This document shows, one piece after another, positions 50,843 to 64,000 of a DNA stretch of 64,000 nt. This DNA comes from Oscarella lobularis (Eukaryota > Porifera > Homoscleromorpha > Homosclerophorida > Oscarellidae): NCBI RefSeq assembly GCF_947507565.1, contig NC_089177.1, forward strand, positions 1,920,648 to 1,984,647, written 5' to 3'. The position numbers and the translations under genes are program-made. Position 1 is the first letter of the stretch; every line of letters starts with the position of its first letter. The notes under the pieces were generated by a model. That model searched no databases and was not told where the DNA came from. It was given only the letters and a program-made list of their open reading frames with translations.

Positions 50843-53800
50843 TTAAAATACTTCACTAGCTACTCTTCGAACACCTTCAGCGCTTTCCAAAGCCGCTTTC
50901 GCTTCTTCCTGGCTGTAGAAGAAAGCAGGAACCTGACGAGAAAAATCAGGATACCGCGAACGAATGTAGTCTGTGTCGCCCAAATTCGTCGCGTAGTTAT
51001 TCAGCTGAACTGCTGCTGATGAACGTAGGTAATTTGTTGCATGAAGAAACAGATGCAAGTTGTGCTTTTTCATTCGTTCGCTGTCCAATCCTTTCTTGAA
51101 GAGCAATATGCCCTTAAGTGCCTTTTCGACGCACTCATGAGAGAGGAAGCAGACGAGTGCAAAGTTCGGCGTTACTATGCTGCCGACTTGCCTTTGGTAG
51201 TGTTCCTGAGCAGCTAGCAGGTCAGCCTTAGCTTGATCAAAGAACATTCTGCCTAACTCGGGATCCCGACTGAGTTGTGGAGGTGAAGGAGGATCACGGA
51301 AAAACGAAAAACGAGGGGCAGATGATCCACCGGTTCCTCTTGAGCGAGAACGAGAGCGATAGCTTCTCGCATAATTATCCCAACGGTGGTAGTGAAAGCC
51401 CCAATCTGTGGACGATCTACCAAACGAGCCAGACCACCCAGACTCTTCCGTACCGTTCGGCCCTTCCTCGATCCGCGCATGCAAATATTTGAAAACTTCT
51501 TCTGCATCAGGATCATCACATTTATCAGGATGCCATTTCAAGTAGAGACGCTTAATCGCTCTTCTTCTGTCGTCTTCGGAAGAAAGCTTCCATATATCGG
51601 ACACAAGTCGACGCACCTCGGCAAATTTCTCTTCCAAAGACAGCGTTCGTCGAATGCCCGTGATGCCTTCGGTGACTGGGTCTTCTTTCAAAACCAATTC
51701 AACACAATCGCTCGGCTTGGTAGGACGATTACTAATAAATTTATACATCTTTAGACTGTCAGCCTCAATTGGCTCTTCTTTGCCGATGTCAATCATGTAC
51801 TTGGGTCTGTGAAGCAAATCTTCTTGAATGGCATCGCCATCAATATGCTCGTACACTTTGTTTACAATTTTGGCATAGATGTAGTTATCATCGCAATCCT
51901 CGTCGTCACCAACTTCATAAGCAATCCATTCGTCAACGTCAAACTTGAAATTAAGATCGTGATCAATTCTTTCTCGGTGACAAGCATGAACTGGTTTACC
52001 ACAAACTGCCCTGCCGTACATGGTCTTGTCCGGAAAACGGATGTCGACGACGGCTTTCAGAAATTTAATGTCAAATCGTTGCAAGCAGGACGGTATTTCT
52101 TCAGGACTTTCTACAGTCAGCATACTGAGAATCAAGCTGTCCTGATTAATTGGACACTTTAAGAACTTAATCAGCGCATGAACGACTTTGACACGGTTAG
52201 GACTTCCGTGATCCACCCACTCATCCAAAGCAGATTCTGATAGAATCAGTGCATTTTTTTCTGACTCGTCCAAGAAAACGGTTCCACTTTCCGCCTCGCC
52301 CACTTCGGTCTGGCTGTCAAAGACAACAACAGATGTAGAAAAAGATTTCAGACATTTTACGCAAAAGTTCTCAGCTAGCACTTTGAACCTTGCCATGATT
52401 GGTGGAGTAACCTCGGTCCTGTGCTCGTGAACATATATACTTCTGATTCCATTGATAAAATATTCCGATGTTAGGAAAAATTCAAGGTCTTCGGCCAATT
52501 CAATGTGCTTGTCACTTAAAGACTCGACGATAGTCTCTCTTTTGATTCTCATTCCTACTAGAGATGACAGCAACCGAGGTCGAAGCTTTTCCGGAAGTAA
52601 GTCTATGGTAGCTTCGGGGAGAGGAAGCAGCTTACATTTACTTGGATCAATTAGAAAGGAGTATGGCAGTTGGTCTGAAAGATTTTGGTGCCTGACCCTA
52701 TCCAAAAATAAAAGATTTTTAGAAGGTTCCAATTTATTGCTCTGGTTCAGAAGGTACAACGGCTCCAAAACAGTGCACAATGAGTTGACGCTTGTCGAAT
52801 CATCAGCAAGTTTCTGACGATGCTTCAAGTCCAAGAGTAATTTAAACAACCGACTAGTGGCCTGCACGGCCTTCTCCAGGTCATTGGGATTAAGTTCATT
52901 TTCTTTGTTTCGAATAAAAATTTCTTCCAACACGCGAGCATAATGAAATGGCTTTGCCTCCGTATCTGTTCCAAAACGGCGAAGCAAACCGCTGAAACGG
53001 GCGTAGACGTCTGGTAATTCAAAGAAGAAAGGAGAAATTTCAGTGGCCCTTCGAGCGATTTGGATTGGAGAAACAAAGACGCCAGCAGCGGGGATGAAAA
53101 CAAACTTCAAATCATGCAATGATTTAATAGCAAACTTGGTGTCCCGATCAGCGCCGACTCTTGTCAGCATGTCTGACTTCCTCAAATCAACTATGTGAGT
53201 AACTTCAAAATCACTGCCAGAAAATGTCAGTTTTCTTTGAAGAAATTCAAAAGTCTGAAGTGTTACGTCTGTCATTTCGTCGACATACTTCAATTCTTGT
53301 CGCTTTTCCGGCTCCAGAACGCCCAATACGGCACTCTTGGAGTAATGCTCTACGTTAGCAATAACGTCTTTTATCGAAGGATTGTCCGATATTTTCAGCC
53401 ACTGTTGCTTTTTCTTCTGCAATGTGCGAAGTTCTTCCCACTTTGGCATTAAAAACCGTGAAGTCCAGCAGAGAAGTTCGTTTGATTCGGTCGGTGTGAC
53501 AGACTTTTCAAAGCTCGTAACCCAGCTCTTCTCTCTCTGGCAATAAGGTCTAGACAGAGCTGACAATTCCTGTCTGATTTCTTCCGCAGGCAACCACGAC
53601 ATGACAGCCAATTTCTCCCAGACGTTAAAAGGATATTGTCTATCTTTATACTCCAAAAGATGGAGAAACAAACATCTTGATTTTTCCGCCCAAACAGAAA
53701 ATTCTTGTTCATTTTGTAAACTTCGCCCTTCTTTGGAAAGACTTCCTGCTAACTCTAAAAGTTTTTCACTGGTTGCCCACACCTGAAGACCTAACCGTTC

Positions 53801-56800
53801 TAAGAAGCCCAGCCAATCTAGATCAGAGATTCGGTCTTTAAAAGTTTCTTTACCATTTTCATCAAGTCTTCTAATTTTTGGAGGAAATGGCGGAAAATAC
53901 TTCCGATCAAGCATCAATGAAAATAATCGTGTGTGGGGGCTATAAAAACATGACACGGAACATAACCGCCCCTCCTGGATAAAGCAAGGAATCCTTTTGA
54001 GCATCTTAAGTAACGGCGTATCAGCCCAGTAATAATGAGAAAAACGGAGCGCCAAAAAGAGAAGATGCTCTATGCGATTCTCGTCAATTAGGTCCGCAAA
54101 ACATTTCAGAATGTAGTGTAGGTACACTTCTTCCCACGAGACATTGTTAAGATTCAAGAAATCGTACAGATCTTTCAACTCTTCCTTTCTTGTCAGAAAC
54201 ACAACTTCCTTAGCAGCAGCCATCCAAACTGCTGAACCGTATTTTGGTATATCAGAAGGTATGCAAAACGCTTTCACAGACTGAATTCGCACAAAGTATC
54301 CAGACACGTTTTCAAAAAGTGGCAGGGATGCCAAATGGTGCACTTCGAAAGGCGGCGACTCTTGGGGATCACAATGAGAGTTGAAGTATTTAAGAATTTG
54401 CATTGCCGAATGAGCGTCAACCACTTGAACGCCCAAAATATTAGACGAAGTATTAAAATGATAATCAAGGACTTTGACGATTGAGTCAGGCTCAGAAATG
54501 GTCGCAACTCTGCACAGACGACTCTTGAAAGCCGAATTGGCCAGTATGTGTTTTGCAAAAACGACAAGTTCTGTTTGGAGTAACGGTATGCCTAATTGTA
54601 TGAGAACTTTCTCAGGAACAGTATCTCCAGCGTTCAAAATCGAATATCCAAGTTGAACAGGAACCCGCAATACATTGCTTCCGCTAATAGCCGGCAGTAG
54701 AGGCCACTCTCGAAAACATTCAATTGCTTTCAAAAATGACGCTTCGTCTGCAGTAGTCCCTTCGGTCACAATATATTCCCAAAAAGCGCAAATCCACGTA
54801 TCATCAGGACCGCTATACTGATCAGTTACTTTCACAGTTTTGTTTAAGTTTGTAAAATCAAATAACGATGTTTGTCTAAGACGAGAAGAAAGTTCATAGG
54901 GAGATAGACTCCTTACAGAATCCGAACCAAAATTGTACATTTGAAAAGCCGATTTGCGGATTGTCTGGTGCAGAAACAAATCGTGTCTTCGCGGTATAAG
55001 TTTGAAAAATGCTGACGAGTAAACGTAATCATTACTTGAAAACACTTTGAGGTTTTCATCGGCTGTTACTAGAAGAGGAAGACCTGCAAGCTTCTCTACG
55101 GGAAGAGCCTTTCCGCTGCCATACTCGGCAAACAAAAACCTCAACAAGATATCAACATATTCAGTCTTCTTCAGCACCGTCGTTTCTATTTCCCCGAGTG
55201 ATAGTTTGCAAGAAGGATTTTGATCGTATTGACAAAGAAAGTCATATACTGTGGATCGACTCACCACTTCAAGTCCACTGTTCTCAACCTTTTGCACGGC
55301 ACGATAGATGCGTCTGGACGTCGCGACGACTGGCAATCCAGCTAACAGAAGTAGCGACTTTACAACAAAGGCAATTTCACGCAGGCTTGTGAATCCATCA
55401 ACGACGGTATAATCAAAGTACAGAGATGGGTTACCGGTGTGTACATCACTGCTATCCCCAAGTGAAAGCCACACCAATGACGGTATACCAGAAAAGTAGT
55501 TTTCGATTTCTTTCACAATTTCAAGTCCTGTGAGTTTTATATCAAATGGCAAAGGTGCATCCACATCAGTCGTTAGAGGTCTGCTCAGATCAGATGGTAA
55601 CGGTCTATTAACCAACGCAAGAATCGGCGCTTTCGTTTTGACAAGACATCTGTACAGCTGCTGGGTCAATCGATCCCAGTACAACCCTTCGCTTGAGTAT
55701 CTTGGAAAAAGAGAATGAAACCAGCCAAGCTGTTTTTCAAATCGTTTCAGAATAGCTTGCGAATCACGGCTCGTATCTGCTTCGCTAGTTTCACATTTAA
55801 CGTATTTCTTCGCTTCTTGAAGAAAAACGGCGTACGCGGGAGCAATAGTTAGGTCGATAAGACTTTCATTCCACAGCTGCCTCTCGTCGGAAACTTTAAC
55901 GCTTTCACCCCCGTGAGTATAGTATCTTTTGTCTTCATCTCTAAAAAGATCTCGACGGGCGGAATCTAATGCAAAATGTCCGTTCACGTGCACTGGGAGA
56001 GGAATCGATCCTGGGAGTGGGAGAAAGCAGTAAGCTTTTCCACTTCGCATAGTTTTGCCTAAGCAAGCCGCGATGCCGCCGCGCGGCAAAAGACAAAGAT
56101 CGCGCACATCTTGAAAATTCTCCGTAGACTGCTTCCCAATGCACTGATGAACGAGCCATTGCTTTCGATCCTTGGAGCAACTTTCGCCTTTCTTCACATC
56201 TAGAAACATTTCATAAGTTACATGAAACATGTTCTGAATTTCGTCTGTTTTAACGCTTTTCAATTCAGCCATTTTATAAAACATATCTCTCCGTTTCTGC
56301 TCTGCAGATGGTTCCAAGCTCGATTCAGCAGAAAATAGCTCTCGACGTTGTCCATCTGCTTCAATTATAGACAGCTTTATTGAAGTGACAGAATTTAGAA
56401 ATAGCAGAAGATCAGACGCACTTTCGGCAAATTCCGTTAAAAGATCGCCAATCTTGTTGTCAGTTACTACTGTTTGAGAAATTTCAGAACGGAATGCACA
56501 GCGCTGAGTTCTTAGAGGAAATCGAAAGACAGTACCACCAGAAAGAGATATGCCGTCAAACGCCGTGTCAAACGTTGCTTTCACATCAGGAAATTTGCAC
56601 CAAAATTTTCCCGAAACGTCATAGAGTCGACCGGGTTTCTCATGAGTAGCCTTTGGTATAAACCGGCAGTGAGGATCCAGAACACAGAATACTTTACCGT
56701 CAGAAACAAACGAAGGGCAGTCGGTTAGATGGTAAACCGAATTGAACCCAATACCATACTGCCCAGTTTTAGAAGGATCGGTTCGCTTGCCGCCGAGTCC

Positions 56801-59800
56801 AATGTTCTGAATCCCTTCTAGGTCAGATGTTGAAAACGGACGATCGTTATAGGCCAAAAGAGCGGGCCCTTGCAGCTCCTTCCAATCATCGCTGAACACT
56901 GTCACAGCTTGATGACTTCGCTTGTCATACACAAGATGAAGCGTCGATGCTTGTGCATCATCCGCATTCTGCACAAGTTCCTTGAGAATTTGCACTCCCC
57001 AAGGATAGGCGCTTATGATGTTTTCCAAACGACGAGTTAACGGTTCGTGCTGACCAAAAGGAAGACCAGGAAATTCATCTGAATGACCGTCGAGAAACCT
57101 CGTCCTGACAAGTTCTACCCCTAATTCAACTAGCACTGCTCCGGTCAGAGTATAGTTTTTGTGAACGTAGATTGTCTTTTCATCCTCTGGGTCTCGAACC
57201 CATAAAACGTCAGCGTACGTCAACTGTGAAGCAGGAATTAGGCGTAGATCTTCAGAAATAAGAGGCACTTCCCCGTTGTCTCTCTGTTGTTCTCGCCATT
57301 CTTTGTCCTCTACGAGAGCTAATTTTTGCAAAAAAGAGAATGCGACCACAGTTTCCCTGGAAGTCAACTGCTGCCCTTTTTTGTCTTTTTTCATTTCAGT
57401 CAGAGCCCACAAGAAATCTTCTTTAGTGAATTGTTCGCGAGCCCCCGCTTGGAGCAGCAATTCGCGAACACCATAAAGATCAGATGGAACAGGATAGAGA
57501 TACAGGGAAGATCCTTCTCCACTCCAATAGAAGGAAAGTTGAGATGGCATGACAAGGCCGTTCTCCACTAAAATCCATCGGCGCTGCTTGAAACCCGAAA
57601 AATCTGAAAACTCTCCTTCTTCTACGCGTTTGTTCATTTCTCTGTAAATAGAGTACACCAGCTTCTTCAGACTCGGAGACACATCAGGTGTCTCAGCAAC
57701 ACACTGAAGAGCAACTTCCAGCTGCTGTCGTATCAAATGAAGAGCAGGGCGATTCAGCCCCAAAATAGGCAAAACTGACGGACACCTAGTCTTCAAGTCT
57801 CTGTATGACAACGACAAAATAATTCCTTGCGAGCTAGCGAGCTGCAGTGATTCTTCGTAAAAAACGCATTTGGTAGACGCAGCGACTAGGTGAGAGGGAT
57901 GACAACTTGCATACCAGTCTGACGACAGAGGGAACTCTTTCGGGCAATTACGTACGGGCAAAAACGCAATAGACCGGATCTCTGTAGTTTTTTCAGGACT
58001 GGAAGGTGTTCGTCTCTCACCAGCCAGATTTTCCATGAGTACTGTGATAGCCTTAACACGCCGAAAAACTTTCTTGCTATCATTTAAGTGCATCACGCTC
58101 TCCATTCTCTCAGTAACGTTCTCCCAGTCTAACGACTGGCTCGTCTTCATGCCAAGTTGCTCTAAGATATAAAGAATAATGTAATCCTGGTAACTTTCCT
58201 GAAAAGGAAATCGGCTGTCTTCAACGCTAAACAACTCTGTGGCAAGACCTTCTTGCCTAATTAGCAAACAAGGACGCTGGAATTTAGTCCCATAAGGTGA
58301 ACAAGGAACGAATTCCAACTCTTTCAAGATGTCACTCAAGGTGGGATTAGTTCGCGCCAAATTTAATATTCCGTGGATAAGTTTGTCTCTTCTTGATGGC
58401 GTCAACAAAGTCAACGAATCTAAAAGAATTTTTTCAGCAAATCGCTCTACAGAGAGCGTTCTTTCACCCAAGTACGTCGAATTTGCGCCTCGAAGTCCTT
58501 CAACAACATGAGAGCATTCAGCCGGAATTTTCACATAATTGGGGCAACTCCTTTCGGTGAGTGCCTCTGCGTGAGGAAGTAATGTCACTTCGTCAGATAG
58601 CAACAGAGCGTCCATAAGAGAAATCCATTTCGTGCTATCTACGTACATCAGATCAGGCTTGCGCTCAATTACAGCTTTGTAAAAATGTGAAGTGAGTTCT
58701 CTCCACATTTGCAAAGACGACTGAACGCAAGGCCACAAACTGTAATATTTCTCAACCTCGAAACCGTGGCCAAGCATAGACGTTAGAACTTTAAACATGA
58801 TCAGCGTCGCCTCCAAAACAGCATCTTTGATAAGCGCGTGGTTCCACTTAGCATCTAGGTCCTTTCCGCCTGAATCGTCTGACAATGTTGCTTCCGTATC
58901 GTGCCACCATAAACCTCGTCGGTTCGAAAGAACAGCAAAAAATCCGTTAACGTGAAACGGTAGTCCGGAAGCAACCGAAAGGGGCAGAAAGCAAAACACT
59001 TCTCCCTTTATAGAGATAGGAATGTTGGTCCCGTCCGAAGACAACTTAGTCGCAATTCCTGCAAAAGGCAAGAGACCTAGCTTTTTTCCAACCGGTGATT
59101 TAGCCAAGTTCAGGCACTGGCTCTGACCCACAGCCGAACAGACAAGCCAGCGTTCGTTTTCATCAATTCTACGTTCCACGTCAGTAAAGCTTACTGAGAC
59201 AATACACGAAGACGAAAATGACGACGGTGCTCTTCCTCGCGTAATCAAATGAGAACAAGCCTCCAAAAGATCAGACTGACCGAAAGTCGGTAGAAAATCA
59301 GACGGCTCCTCTTCTCTAGCCTTCACTTCAAACACTAACTTTTTCTCGCTCGGTGAAGACGAGTGTTTTTCAAGAATGTAGACTTTGACGTGACGTACGT
59401 GATTAAGAAAGAGCATAACCTTAACGGCAACTTGTCTAAGGGCCTTGAGCGAATCGTCGATGTGCCTCTCGCCGTACGGTTCGCTTTTGATTTCACTCAC
59501 TGCAGCCTGCTGTTTGGTACGCAACGGCAATCGAAAGAGGGTGCCGTCGAACGGTTCCCTGTCTTTCACGCTACATCCGAACATACCCTCATACGGCTGG
59601 AACTGATCCGGAAAGTGTTCAGAAATAGAAGTATCAACGAAATCCATTTTTACGCCCGGCTTCAATGGATCTCGAATGTGGTTCCCAAGATGATGACGAT
59701 GTGGGTCGAATATGACGACAAAATTGCGACTTACAAGACTTGGAACGTCCGTCAAATGATAGACGGATGTAAAGCCCAGTCCAAATCGACCGATTTTATT

Positions 59801-62800
59801 TAGGTCCGCTTCTTTCGTCCGACCTGCCAACTTAGCTATGTTTGCAAAATCTGCGTCGGTAAATGTCGCGTTGTTGTATGCCCACAAGGAAGGTCCCTGA
59901 CAAAGCTTCATATCAGGAGAGAGAAGCGAAGACGCCGGTCCGTCGCGCCAATCTATTAGCAGTGACACTTCCGTCGCTCCGGCATCGTCCGCATTTTGAA
60001 TAAGTTCTTTAAAAATACCAGCATCGTCTTTATATTCTCTTAGAATATTGCTGAGTCTGAGAGTCAGCGACTCGTGAGGCCCAAGCTGCTCAAATTCAAA
60101 GTCGACAGATTCCGACGGAGCCAAACGATTTGAGAGAGATGGGACGCCCAACTTGTATGCGGTGTCATGAGTAATATTTCTGTGAATGACTTTGAACTCT
60201 CTCGCAGCGCTGCTCTCGCTAGATCGAAGCCATTCAGCGTCACAATACATAAGTTCCGAGCACGGCTGCAAATCTAGCTTCAACAGGTTATCCACAGGAA
60301 CAAGAATCTGATCACAAAGATGACGAAGAAGCACCTCCTTGCCTTCCGTTACCCAGTTTAGAATTCGGACAGCTAGATCCAAGTCTCGAGGAAAGTCTGC
60401 CCTGCCTTCACTGAACCCGAGACTGTGAGCGTCTCTCATTTCCTTGAGAACATTCAGCACGTCTGACTGATTAAAGTCCGACTTGATTCCTAAGGCTGAC
60501 GGCAAATTAGGCAAAGCCAAATGAGAGTACTGTTTGTGGTCAACTTTAAACAGCCACGGCTCCAGTGATCCACGGAAGAGGCACGACTGAGCTATTCGCC
60601 GACGTTCAACAAAGCCCAAAGAGTCACTCATCCAAACGAAGGGAGCATTTCCGAATAGCTTACGTATTTCCTGATTGAGTGCGGGAACGCCCCAGTAACA
60701 AGATACAAAGTCTGACAGTAACTCAAAGAAAGTCTCCATCATGTCACTAAAGTCTTCGCAGTCGGAACTTCGATCATAACAATCAATTGCCTTTTTCCAG
60801 TGAGTGACAGCATCGTTTACAGTCGGCTGTCGAAGTCCCAGCAGTGAGCATAACTCTCTGGAATAAACAGAGCCTCCTTTTACTATCAGAGCACTACTTC
60901 CGACAAGGCATGCCAGTTTTTCAAAAACCGCCGGTGTGTCATCAAAAGTGCAAACAATCTTTGCCGGAATAGCGGCGGAAGCGACAGAGTGCGCTTTCCA
61001 TGGCATAATAGAAGGATAACTAGCGGGAGCTTCGTCTTCTACTGGACACCAAGCAAGGCGCTGCAGGACTGCCTGAGCAGTGGAAAGAGACCGTACACTA
61101 ATCCTGACCCGCTCACGCAGCAAGTTTCTTGCCCATTTATGATAAGCGAATAAATGAAGCAGAGCCGTGCCTTTCGCCAAATTTCCTTCAGCGGCCTCTT
61201 TAGCGATTTCAACTACCTCATCGGCTGTGATAGAGTTCAGTTCACGAAAAGATACAACAGAAGCAAGGAGTCTTCCGTATTTGCTATCTGCTTTAAAGAT
61301 TCCGTCCGGAAATAATGGCTTTCTCGCGAACAGTTTCAAAAGTAAATCAAGCGGCTGAAACAACTGACAGGGTTTTTTCACGGTTCCATCGGAAACCGGC
61401 ACAAATGCCAAATTTTCCATTAGCTTTTTTATGTAAGACTGAAGTAGATGCCTGTTATCAAGTAGGTAAGTTATAATGACCGTTCTATCCTCGATTGAAT
61501 AACTTTGGAAATTGGGAAACACAACGGTCTGCAGCAGTTCCGAAAACGAAAACATTGTAATACGCGACTTTGGCACGTACCGAAGCACAGTAGATTCTTC
61601 GTGAGACGGATAGGCTAGCAGATCCGACATAATGGGAAGACCGTTTTTCAGCTCGCGAGGAACAAACTTATAGCATCTGTTCAGGCTGACACGGGCGCTT
61701 GAACCATAAAGACGAAATAGAGGTAAGTGATACAACGCCTCAATCAGTGAATAGGTTCTAGGCGGATCGCTTCCGATTACTTGACAAAGAAGAGATAACA
61801 TCTCCAGGCTTTCGGCATTTGACCAGTTGCAAAACGCTGTCTTCACTGGCAGTTGTGACACGCACGCCAAAACTTGCATAGGAGTCCACACAAACTGCGT
61901 TATTTCAGCATTCGAGATTATGTAGTCGGGGCAGTCCTTAAGCACGATGCATCCCGCATTCGTTAAAGCAGATGCCAATGTGGGCGTTAATTGAACAGGC
62001 ACGGAGTTGTGGCGGCTGAAAATTAGGTTTTTTTGGTAGGCGAGCTTGGCCAGTCTTGTGCAACTACTGTAAGGCAAAATCGTGCAACCAACCAACTCCT
62101 TCAAATAGCCATAATGGTTTTTCAGCCATTCCCACACCTTATTTACCCATTCTATGCTGGGCTGTCCAGGCTTTCCAGGACTCCAGCTGACAGCAACCTG
62201 TGATTCATGAAAGCAGGAATGCTCTAGTACCGTTCTTAGCAAGCTAGGTACGTCCTCAGGTCGGAGATGCTTTAGAAGCAAAGCACTGCAACAATTATCC
62301 GAAACGATGATTTTCAACAGTTTTGAACCAATAGTCGTGTCGAGAAATTTGCTGCTCAATCCAGGAAATAAAGACGAAGGACAGTCAGCGTTTGGAATAA
62401 ATACGCATTCTTGATTCCAGTGTGAGCGTACTTGAAAATCAACAAATGACTTATCTGCAAGCGGCAATAGACGTAAACCGGCCATTTCTCTGTATGCCTT
62501 GTCTTGCAAAGCAAAGCATAAAAGACTCAGTTTCTTGTCTCGGTTCAGACTCAGGTAATGCGAACTTTCCTTCAATGTAGATCGTACAAACCCGGAATCA
62601 AATCTCTTATAAGGAGCTGAGATGAACTGTAAACCCGCAATTACGTTTGCCGGAACCAAGACTACTGGCATTCCAATTGCTAACATTTCTTCCCAAGCCG
62701 TCACCTCATCTCGGCTGCGATGCGGAGAAGGGCTCAAAATTGCATCCGACAGACGAACCCACTTCCCCCCTCGAGCGTCTGTCCAGAGAACGTTGCAACG

Positions 62801-64000
62801 GAGCAACGAAGAGAGTAAGCTTGAAAGCACCATCTTTTGCCAGTGAAATTTTACACTGCGTGGTTCAGGCCAAGCTTGATATACGCTACGCGGCTCTAAC
62901 CGACGAGACACAGCTTCAGTAATCAACAGACTGTAAGCAGGAACTACGAGATGCTCAAGCAGCAAATAGTTCCACTTGGCTTTTATGTCAGACTGTCTGT
63001 CGGCAGCTGGCCACTTCAGACTTCGTCTGTTATCCGCTACGCTAAATGATCCGTGAACGTGAACAGGTAATCCAGTGTTGCTGTCATCGTCGTCACTGGG
63101 AGGAAGAGGCAGAAAGCAAAATACTCGACCCAAGTCAGTAGCTTGCTTTGTCATTGGTTGCAGAGGAAGAGCCAGTCCCACCCATGGTAGCTGCTTCAGT
63201 TCAGTGGCAATCTCTGCCACTTGATAGAATTCACGGGAGACGTAGTGCACAACAAACCATTTTTGCGTTACCGGAGCCAGTCCACGGCCACGGCAAGTCA
63301 CACCCGCTTCAAAGGTCTCTTTCACTACTGCTTTGTGTTGAAGAAGACCATTCTCGATTCTTTTCCTTGCTTCAAACACGCCCTGCTTTGTCTCGTCGTT
63401 GATCGCGACGCTGAATATTTCTTCTGGACGTCGTGCTCCAGGCGTCCACTCCAAAACCGTGATGGATGCAACAGATTTTAGAAACAGCGGAACAAGATGT
63501 GCGTCCGCTTTGAAAGACTCAAAGAGCTTACGGATGGTTTCCGGAGAGTGACAGCTCTTGCTCAGATCAGACGATCGGCCGTCAGTGCGCAGAGGAAAGC
63601 GAAAGAGTGTGCCATTGTAGAATTGAGCTGACATGCTGCAGTCAAGAACATTAAAAGGAGCAAATTGATCCGGATAGGCACGGGCGTCTTTGAACTCATA
63701 GCGTCTGCCACTTCTGCCCTCATACACGTACTTCTCGTGAGGGTCAAAAAATCCGATCGTATCACCGCTAACCACGCTGGGTAGGTCTAGGGAAGACGTA
63801 TAACTAAGAATCACAAGAATATTTATAGTGCCTTGCCAGTCAAGTGATAAACGGAATTGAAGCCTATTCCAAAACGGCCCACTTTCATGGGATCTTCTTC
63901 TTTCACGCTTTGATAGGGCTTTTGAATTCCTTCCCAGTCTTTGTCCTCGAACACGGCGTTGTTCTGAGCGTAGAGCGCCGGTCCTTGAAATTGCTTCATC
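50843..64000 (-). CDS. SACS: Sacsin-like giant ATPase/J-domain co-chaperone, paralogue B (5' partial)
   Basis: Tandem paralogue of the gene at 35657-49242 with the same order: sacsin repeats (the second begins near 60090, the third near 57050), J-like domain with HPDK (51521-51532), Arg/Ser-rich linker and HEPN domain (about 50876-51245). Exons seen: 63837->64000 (partial; encodes the end of the first ATP site, [13 protein letters not shown]) and 50843-63786 (12,944 nt). The two small 5' exons, by analogy with A, lie beyond the window. The intron between these exons begins GCAAGG, a GC donor, where A has GTAGGG. The large exon is open throughout, with small in-frame insertions and deletions against A, so both copies look functional. 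The methionine near 63814 lies inside the intron and is not the start. Confidence 0.93.
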   Translation of the reverse strand, partial: DEAISRTGALRSEQRRVRGQRLGRNSKALSKRERRRSHESGPFWNRLQFRLSLDWQGTINILVILSYTSSLDLPSVVSGDTIGFFDPHEKYVYEGRSGRRYEFKDARAYPDQFAPFNVLDCSMSAQFYNGTLFRFPLRTDGRSSDLSKSCHSPETIRKLFESFKADAHLVPLFLKSVASITVLEWTPGARRPEEIFSVAINDETKQGVFEARKRIENGLLQHKAVVKETFEAGVTCRGRGLAPVTQKWFVVHYVSREFYQVAEIATELKQLPWVGLALPLQPMTKQATDLGRVFCFLPLPPSDDDDSNTGLPVHVHGSFSVADNRRSLKWPAADRQSDIKAKWNYLLLEHLVVPAYSLLITEAVSRRLEPRSVYQAWPEPRSVKFHWQKMVLSSLLSSLLRCNVLWTDARGGKWVRLSDAILSPSPHRSRDEVTAWEEMLAIGMPVVLVPANVIAGLQFISAPYKRFDSGFVRSTLKESSHYLSLNRDKKLSLLCFALQDKAYREMAGLRLLPLADKSFVDFQVRSHWNQECVFIPNADCPSSLFPGLSSKFLDTTIGSKLLKIIVSDNCCSALLLKHLRPEDVPSLLRTVLEHSCFHESQVAVSWSPGKPGQPSIEWVNKVWEWLKNHYGYLKELVGCTILPYSSCTRLAKLAYQKNLIFSRHNSVPVQLTPTLASALTNAGCIVLKDCPDYIISNAEITQFVWTPMQVLACVSQLPVKTAFCNWSNAESLEMLSLLCQVIGSDPPRTYSLIEALYHLPLFRLYGSSARVSLNRCYKFVPRELKNGLPIMSDLLAYPSHEESTVLRYVPKSRITMFSFSELLQTVVFPNFQSYSIEDRTVIITYLLDNRHLLQSYIKKLMENLAFVPVSDGTVKKPCQLFQPLDLLLKLFARKPLFPDGIFKADSKYGRLLASVVSFRELNSITADEVVEIAKEAAEGNLAKGTALLHLFAYHKWARNLLRERVRISVRSLSTAQAVLQRLAWCPVEDEAPASYPSIMPWKAHSVASAAIPAKIVCTFDDTPAVFEKLACLVGSSALIVKGGSVYSRELCSLLGLRQPTVNDAVTHWKKAIDCYDRSSDCEDFSDMMETFFELLSDFVSCYWGVPALNQEIRKLFGNAPFVWMSDSLGFVERRRIAQSCLFRGSLEPWLFKVDHKQYSHLALPNLPSALGIKSDFNQSDVLNVLKEMRDAHSLGFSEGRADFPRDLDLAVRILNWVTEGKEVLLRHLCDQILVPVDNLLKLDLQPCSELMYCDAEWLRSSESSAAREFKVIHRNITHDTAYKLGVPSLSNRLAPSESVDFEFEQLGPHESLTLRLSNILREYKDDAGIFKELIQNADDAGATEVSLLIDWRDGPASSLLSPDMKLCQGPSLWAYNNATFTDADFANIAKLAGRTKEADLNKIGRFGLGFTSVYHLTDVPSLVSRNFVVIFDPHRHHLGNHIRDPLKPGVKMDFVDTSISEHFPDQFQPYEGMFGCSVKDREPFDGTLFRLPLRTKQQAAVSEIKSEPYGERHIDDSLKALRQVAVKVMLFLNHVRHVKVYILEKHSSSPSEKKLVFEVKAREEEPSDFLPTFGQSDLLEACSHLITRGRAPSSFSSSCIVSVSFTDVERRIDENERWLVCSAVGQSQCLNLAKSPVGKKLGLLPFAGIATKLSSDGTNIPISIKGEVFCFLPLSVASGLPFHVNGFFAVLSNRRGLWWHDTEATLSDDSGGKDLDAKWNHALIKDAVLEATLIMFKVLTSMLGHGFEVEKYYSLWPCVQSSLQMWRELTSHFYKAVIERKPDLMYVDSTKWISLMDALLLSDEVTLLPHAEALTERSCPNYVKIPAECSHVVEGLRGANSTYLGERTLSVERFAEKILLDSLTLLTPSRRDKLIHGILNLARTNPTLSDILKELEFVPCSPYGTKFQRPCLLIRQEGLATELFSVEDSRFPFQESYQDYIILYILEQLGMKTSQSLDWENVTERMESVMHLNDSKKVFRRVKAITVLMENLAGERRTPSSPEKTTEIRSIAFLPVRNCPKEFPLSSDWYASCHPSHLVAASTKCVFYEESLQLASSQGIILSLSYRDLKTRCPSVLPILGLNRPALHLIRQQLEVALQCVAETPDVSPSLKKLVYSIYREMNKRVEEGEFSDFSGFKQRRWILVENGLVMPSQLSFYWSGEGSSLYLYPVPSDLYGVRELLLQAGAREQFTKEDFLWALTEMKKDKKGQQLTSRETVVAFSFLQKLALVEDKEWREQQRDNGEVPLISEDLRLIPASQLTYADVLWVRDPEDEKTIYVHKNYTLTGAVLVELGVELVRTRFLDGHSDEFPGLPFGQHEPLTRRLENIISAYPWGVQILKELVQNADDAQASTLHLVYDKRSHQAVTVFSDDWKELQGPALLAYNDRPFSTSDLEGIQNIGLGGKRTDPSKTGQYGIGFNSVYHLTDCPSFVSDGKVFCVLDPHCRFIPKATHEKPGRLYDVSGKFWCKFPDVKATFDTAFDGISLSGGTVFRFPLRTQRCAFRSEISQTVVTDNKIGDLLTEFAESASDLLLFLNSVTSIKLSIIEADGQRRELFSAESSLEPSAEQKRRDMFYKMAELKSVKTDEIQNMFHVTYEMFLDVKKGESCSKDRKQWLVHQCIGKQSTENFQDVRDLCLLPRGGIAACLGKTMRSGKAYCFLPLPGSIPLPVHVNGHFALDSARRDLFRDEDKRYYTHGGESVKVSDERQLWNESLIDLTIAPAYAVFLQEAKKYVKCETSEADTSRDSQAILKRFEKQLGWFHSLFPRYSSEGLYWDRLTQQLYRCLVKTKAPILALVNRPLPSDLSRPLTTDVDAPLPFDIKLTGLEIVKEIENYFSGIPSLVWLSLGDSSDVHTGNPSLYFDYTVVDGFTSLREIAFVVKSLLLLAGLPVVATSRRIYRAVQKVENSGLEVVSRSTVYDFLCQYDQNPSCKLSLGEIETTVLKKTEYVDILLRFLFAEYGSGKALPVEKLAGLPLLVTADENLKVFSSNDYVYSSAFFKLIPRRHDLFLHQTIRKSAFQMYNFGSDSVRSLSPYELSSRLRQTSLFDFTNLNKTVKVTDQYSGPDDTWICAFWEYIVTEGTTADEASFLKAIECFREWPLLPAISGSNVLRVPVQLGYSILNAGDTVPEKVLIQLGIPLLQTELVVFAKHILANSAFKSRLCRVATISEPDSIVKVLDYHFNTSSNILGVQVVDAHSAMQILKYFNSHCDPQESPPFEVHHLASLPLFENVSGYFVRIQSVKAFCIPSDIPKYGSAVWMAAAKEVVFLTRKEELKDLYDFLNLNNVSWEEVYLHYILKCFADLIDENRIEHLLFLALRFSHYYWADTPLLKMLKRIPCFIQEGRLCSVSCFYSPHTRLFSLMLDRKYFPPFPPKIRRLDENGKETFKDRISDLDWLGFLERLGLQVWATSEKLLELAGSLSKEGRSLQNEQEFSVWAEKSRCLFLHLLEYKDRQYPFNVWEKLAVMSWLPAEEIRQELSALSRPYCQREKSWVTSFEKSVTPTESNELLCWTSRFLMPKWEELRTLQKKKQQWLKISDNPSIKDVIANVEHYSKSAVLGVLEPEKRQELKYVDEMTDVTLQTFEFLQRKLTFSGSDFEVTHIVDLRKSDMLTRVGADRDTKFAIKSLHDLKFVFIPAAGVFVSPIQIARRATEISPFFFELPDVYARFSGLLRRFGTDTEAKPFHYARVLEEIFIRNKENELNPNDLEKAVQATSRLFKLLLDLKHRQKLADDSTSVNSLCTVLEPLYLLNQSNKLEPSKNLLFLDRVRHQNLSDQLPYSFLIDPSKCKLLPLPEATIDLLPEKLRPRLLSSLVGMRIKRETIVESLSDKHIELAEDLEFFLTSEYFINGIRSIYVHEHRTEVTPPIMARFKVLAENFCVKCLKSFSTSVVVFDSQTEVGEAESGTVFLDESEKNALILSESALDEWVDHGSPNRVKVVHALIKFLKCPINQDSLILSMLTVESPEEIPSCLQRFDIKFLKAVVDIRFPDKTMYGRAVCGKPVHACHRERIDHDLNFKFDVDEWIAYEVGDDEDCDDNYIYAKIVNKVYEHIDGDAIQEDLLHRPKYMIDIGKEEPIEADSLKMYKFISNRPTKPSDCVELVLKEDPVTEGITGIRRTLSLEEKFAEVRRLVSDIWKLSSEDDRRRAIKRLYLKWHPDKCDDPDAEEVFKYLHARIEEGPNGTEESGWSGSFGRSSTDWGFHYHRWDNYARSYRSRSRSRGTGGSSAPRFSFFRDPPSPPQLSRDPELGRMFFDQAKADLLAAQEHYQRQVGSIVTPNFALVCFLSHECVEKALKGILLFKKGLDSERMKKHNLHLFLHATNYLRSSAAVQLNNYATNLGDTDYIRSRYPDFSRQVPAFFYSQEEAKAALESAEGVRRVASEVF

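Noticed and set aside
1-64000. tRNA or rRNA genes
   Set aside because: No cloverleaf with conserved A/B boxes or rRNA-like stretch was recognised in the intergenic parts by eye; a tRNAscan-SE run would settle it.

Overview
The window reads as nuclear DNA of a compact animal genome. Most introns are about 45-170 bp with clear splice sites, intergenic gaps are short (199 bp between the ABC transporter and CEP78), and the genes are metazoan in type: a receptor tyrosine phosphatase, a cadherin, CEP78, sacsin-like giants and chitin synthases with SAM domains. Together these suggest an early-branching animal, most likely a sponge (possibly a homoscleromorph). That placement is inference from gene content and compactness; no marker in the window proves it.

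Layout. 1-13249 (+): 3' part of a giant receptor-type tyrosine phosphatase. Its ectodomain holds two tandem TMEM132-like units with cohesin-like and dockerin-like modules, then FN3, a membrane helix and one PTP domain. 13735-20709 (+): chitin synthase copy 1, whose first exon is split by a 2.08 kb antisense, 5'-truncated LINE with a 5 bp target duplication. 21703-26514 (+): intact chitin synthase copy 2. 27109-29911 (+): 16-exon ABCG half transporter. 30110-32433 (+): CEP78. 33171-34511 (-): small, probably GPI-anchored cadherin. 35069-35346: dense cluster of perfect inverted repeats. 35657-49242 (-) and 50843->64000 (-): two tandem sacsin-like giants, each with a single ~12.9 kb exon.

Gene models were joined by hand from splice signals, reading phase and paralogue comparison. 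In every complete gene the phases close exactly from ATG to stop. Six of about 52 introns appear to use GC instead of GT as donor, which is high for an animal.

The genes do not form a pathway. The clearest themes are tandem duplication (chitin synthases, sacsins, and the TMEM132-like units inside the phosphatase) and cell-surface biology (receptor phosphatase, cadherin, chitin synthesis). The best candidate for something undescribed is the phosphatase whose ectodomain is a duplicated TMEM132-type cohesin/Ig/dockerin-like assembly.
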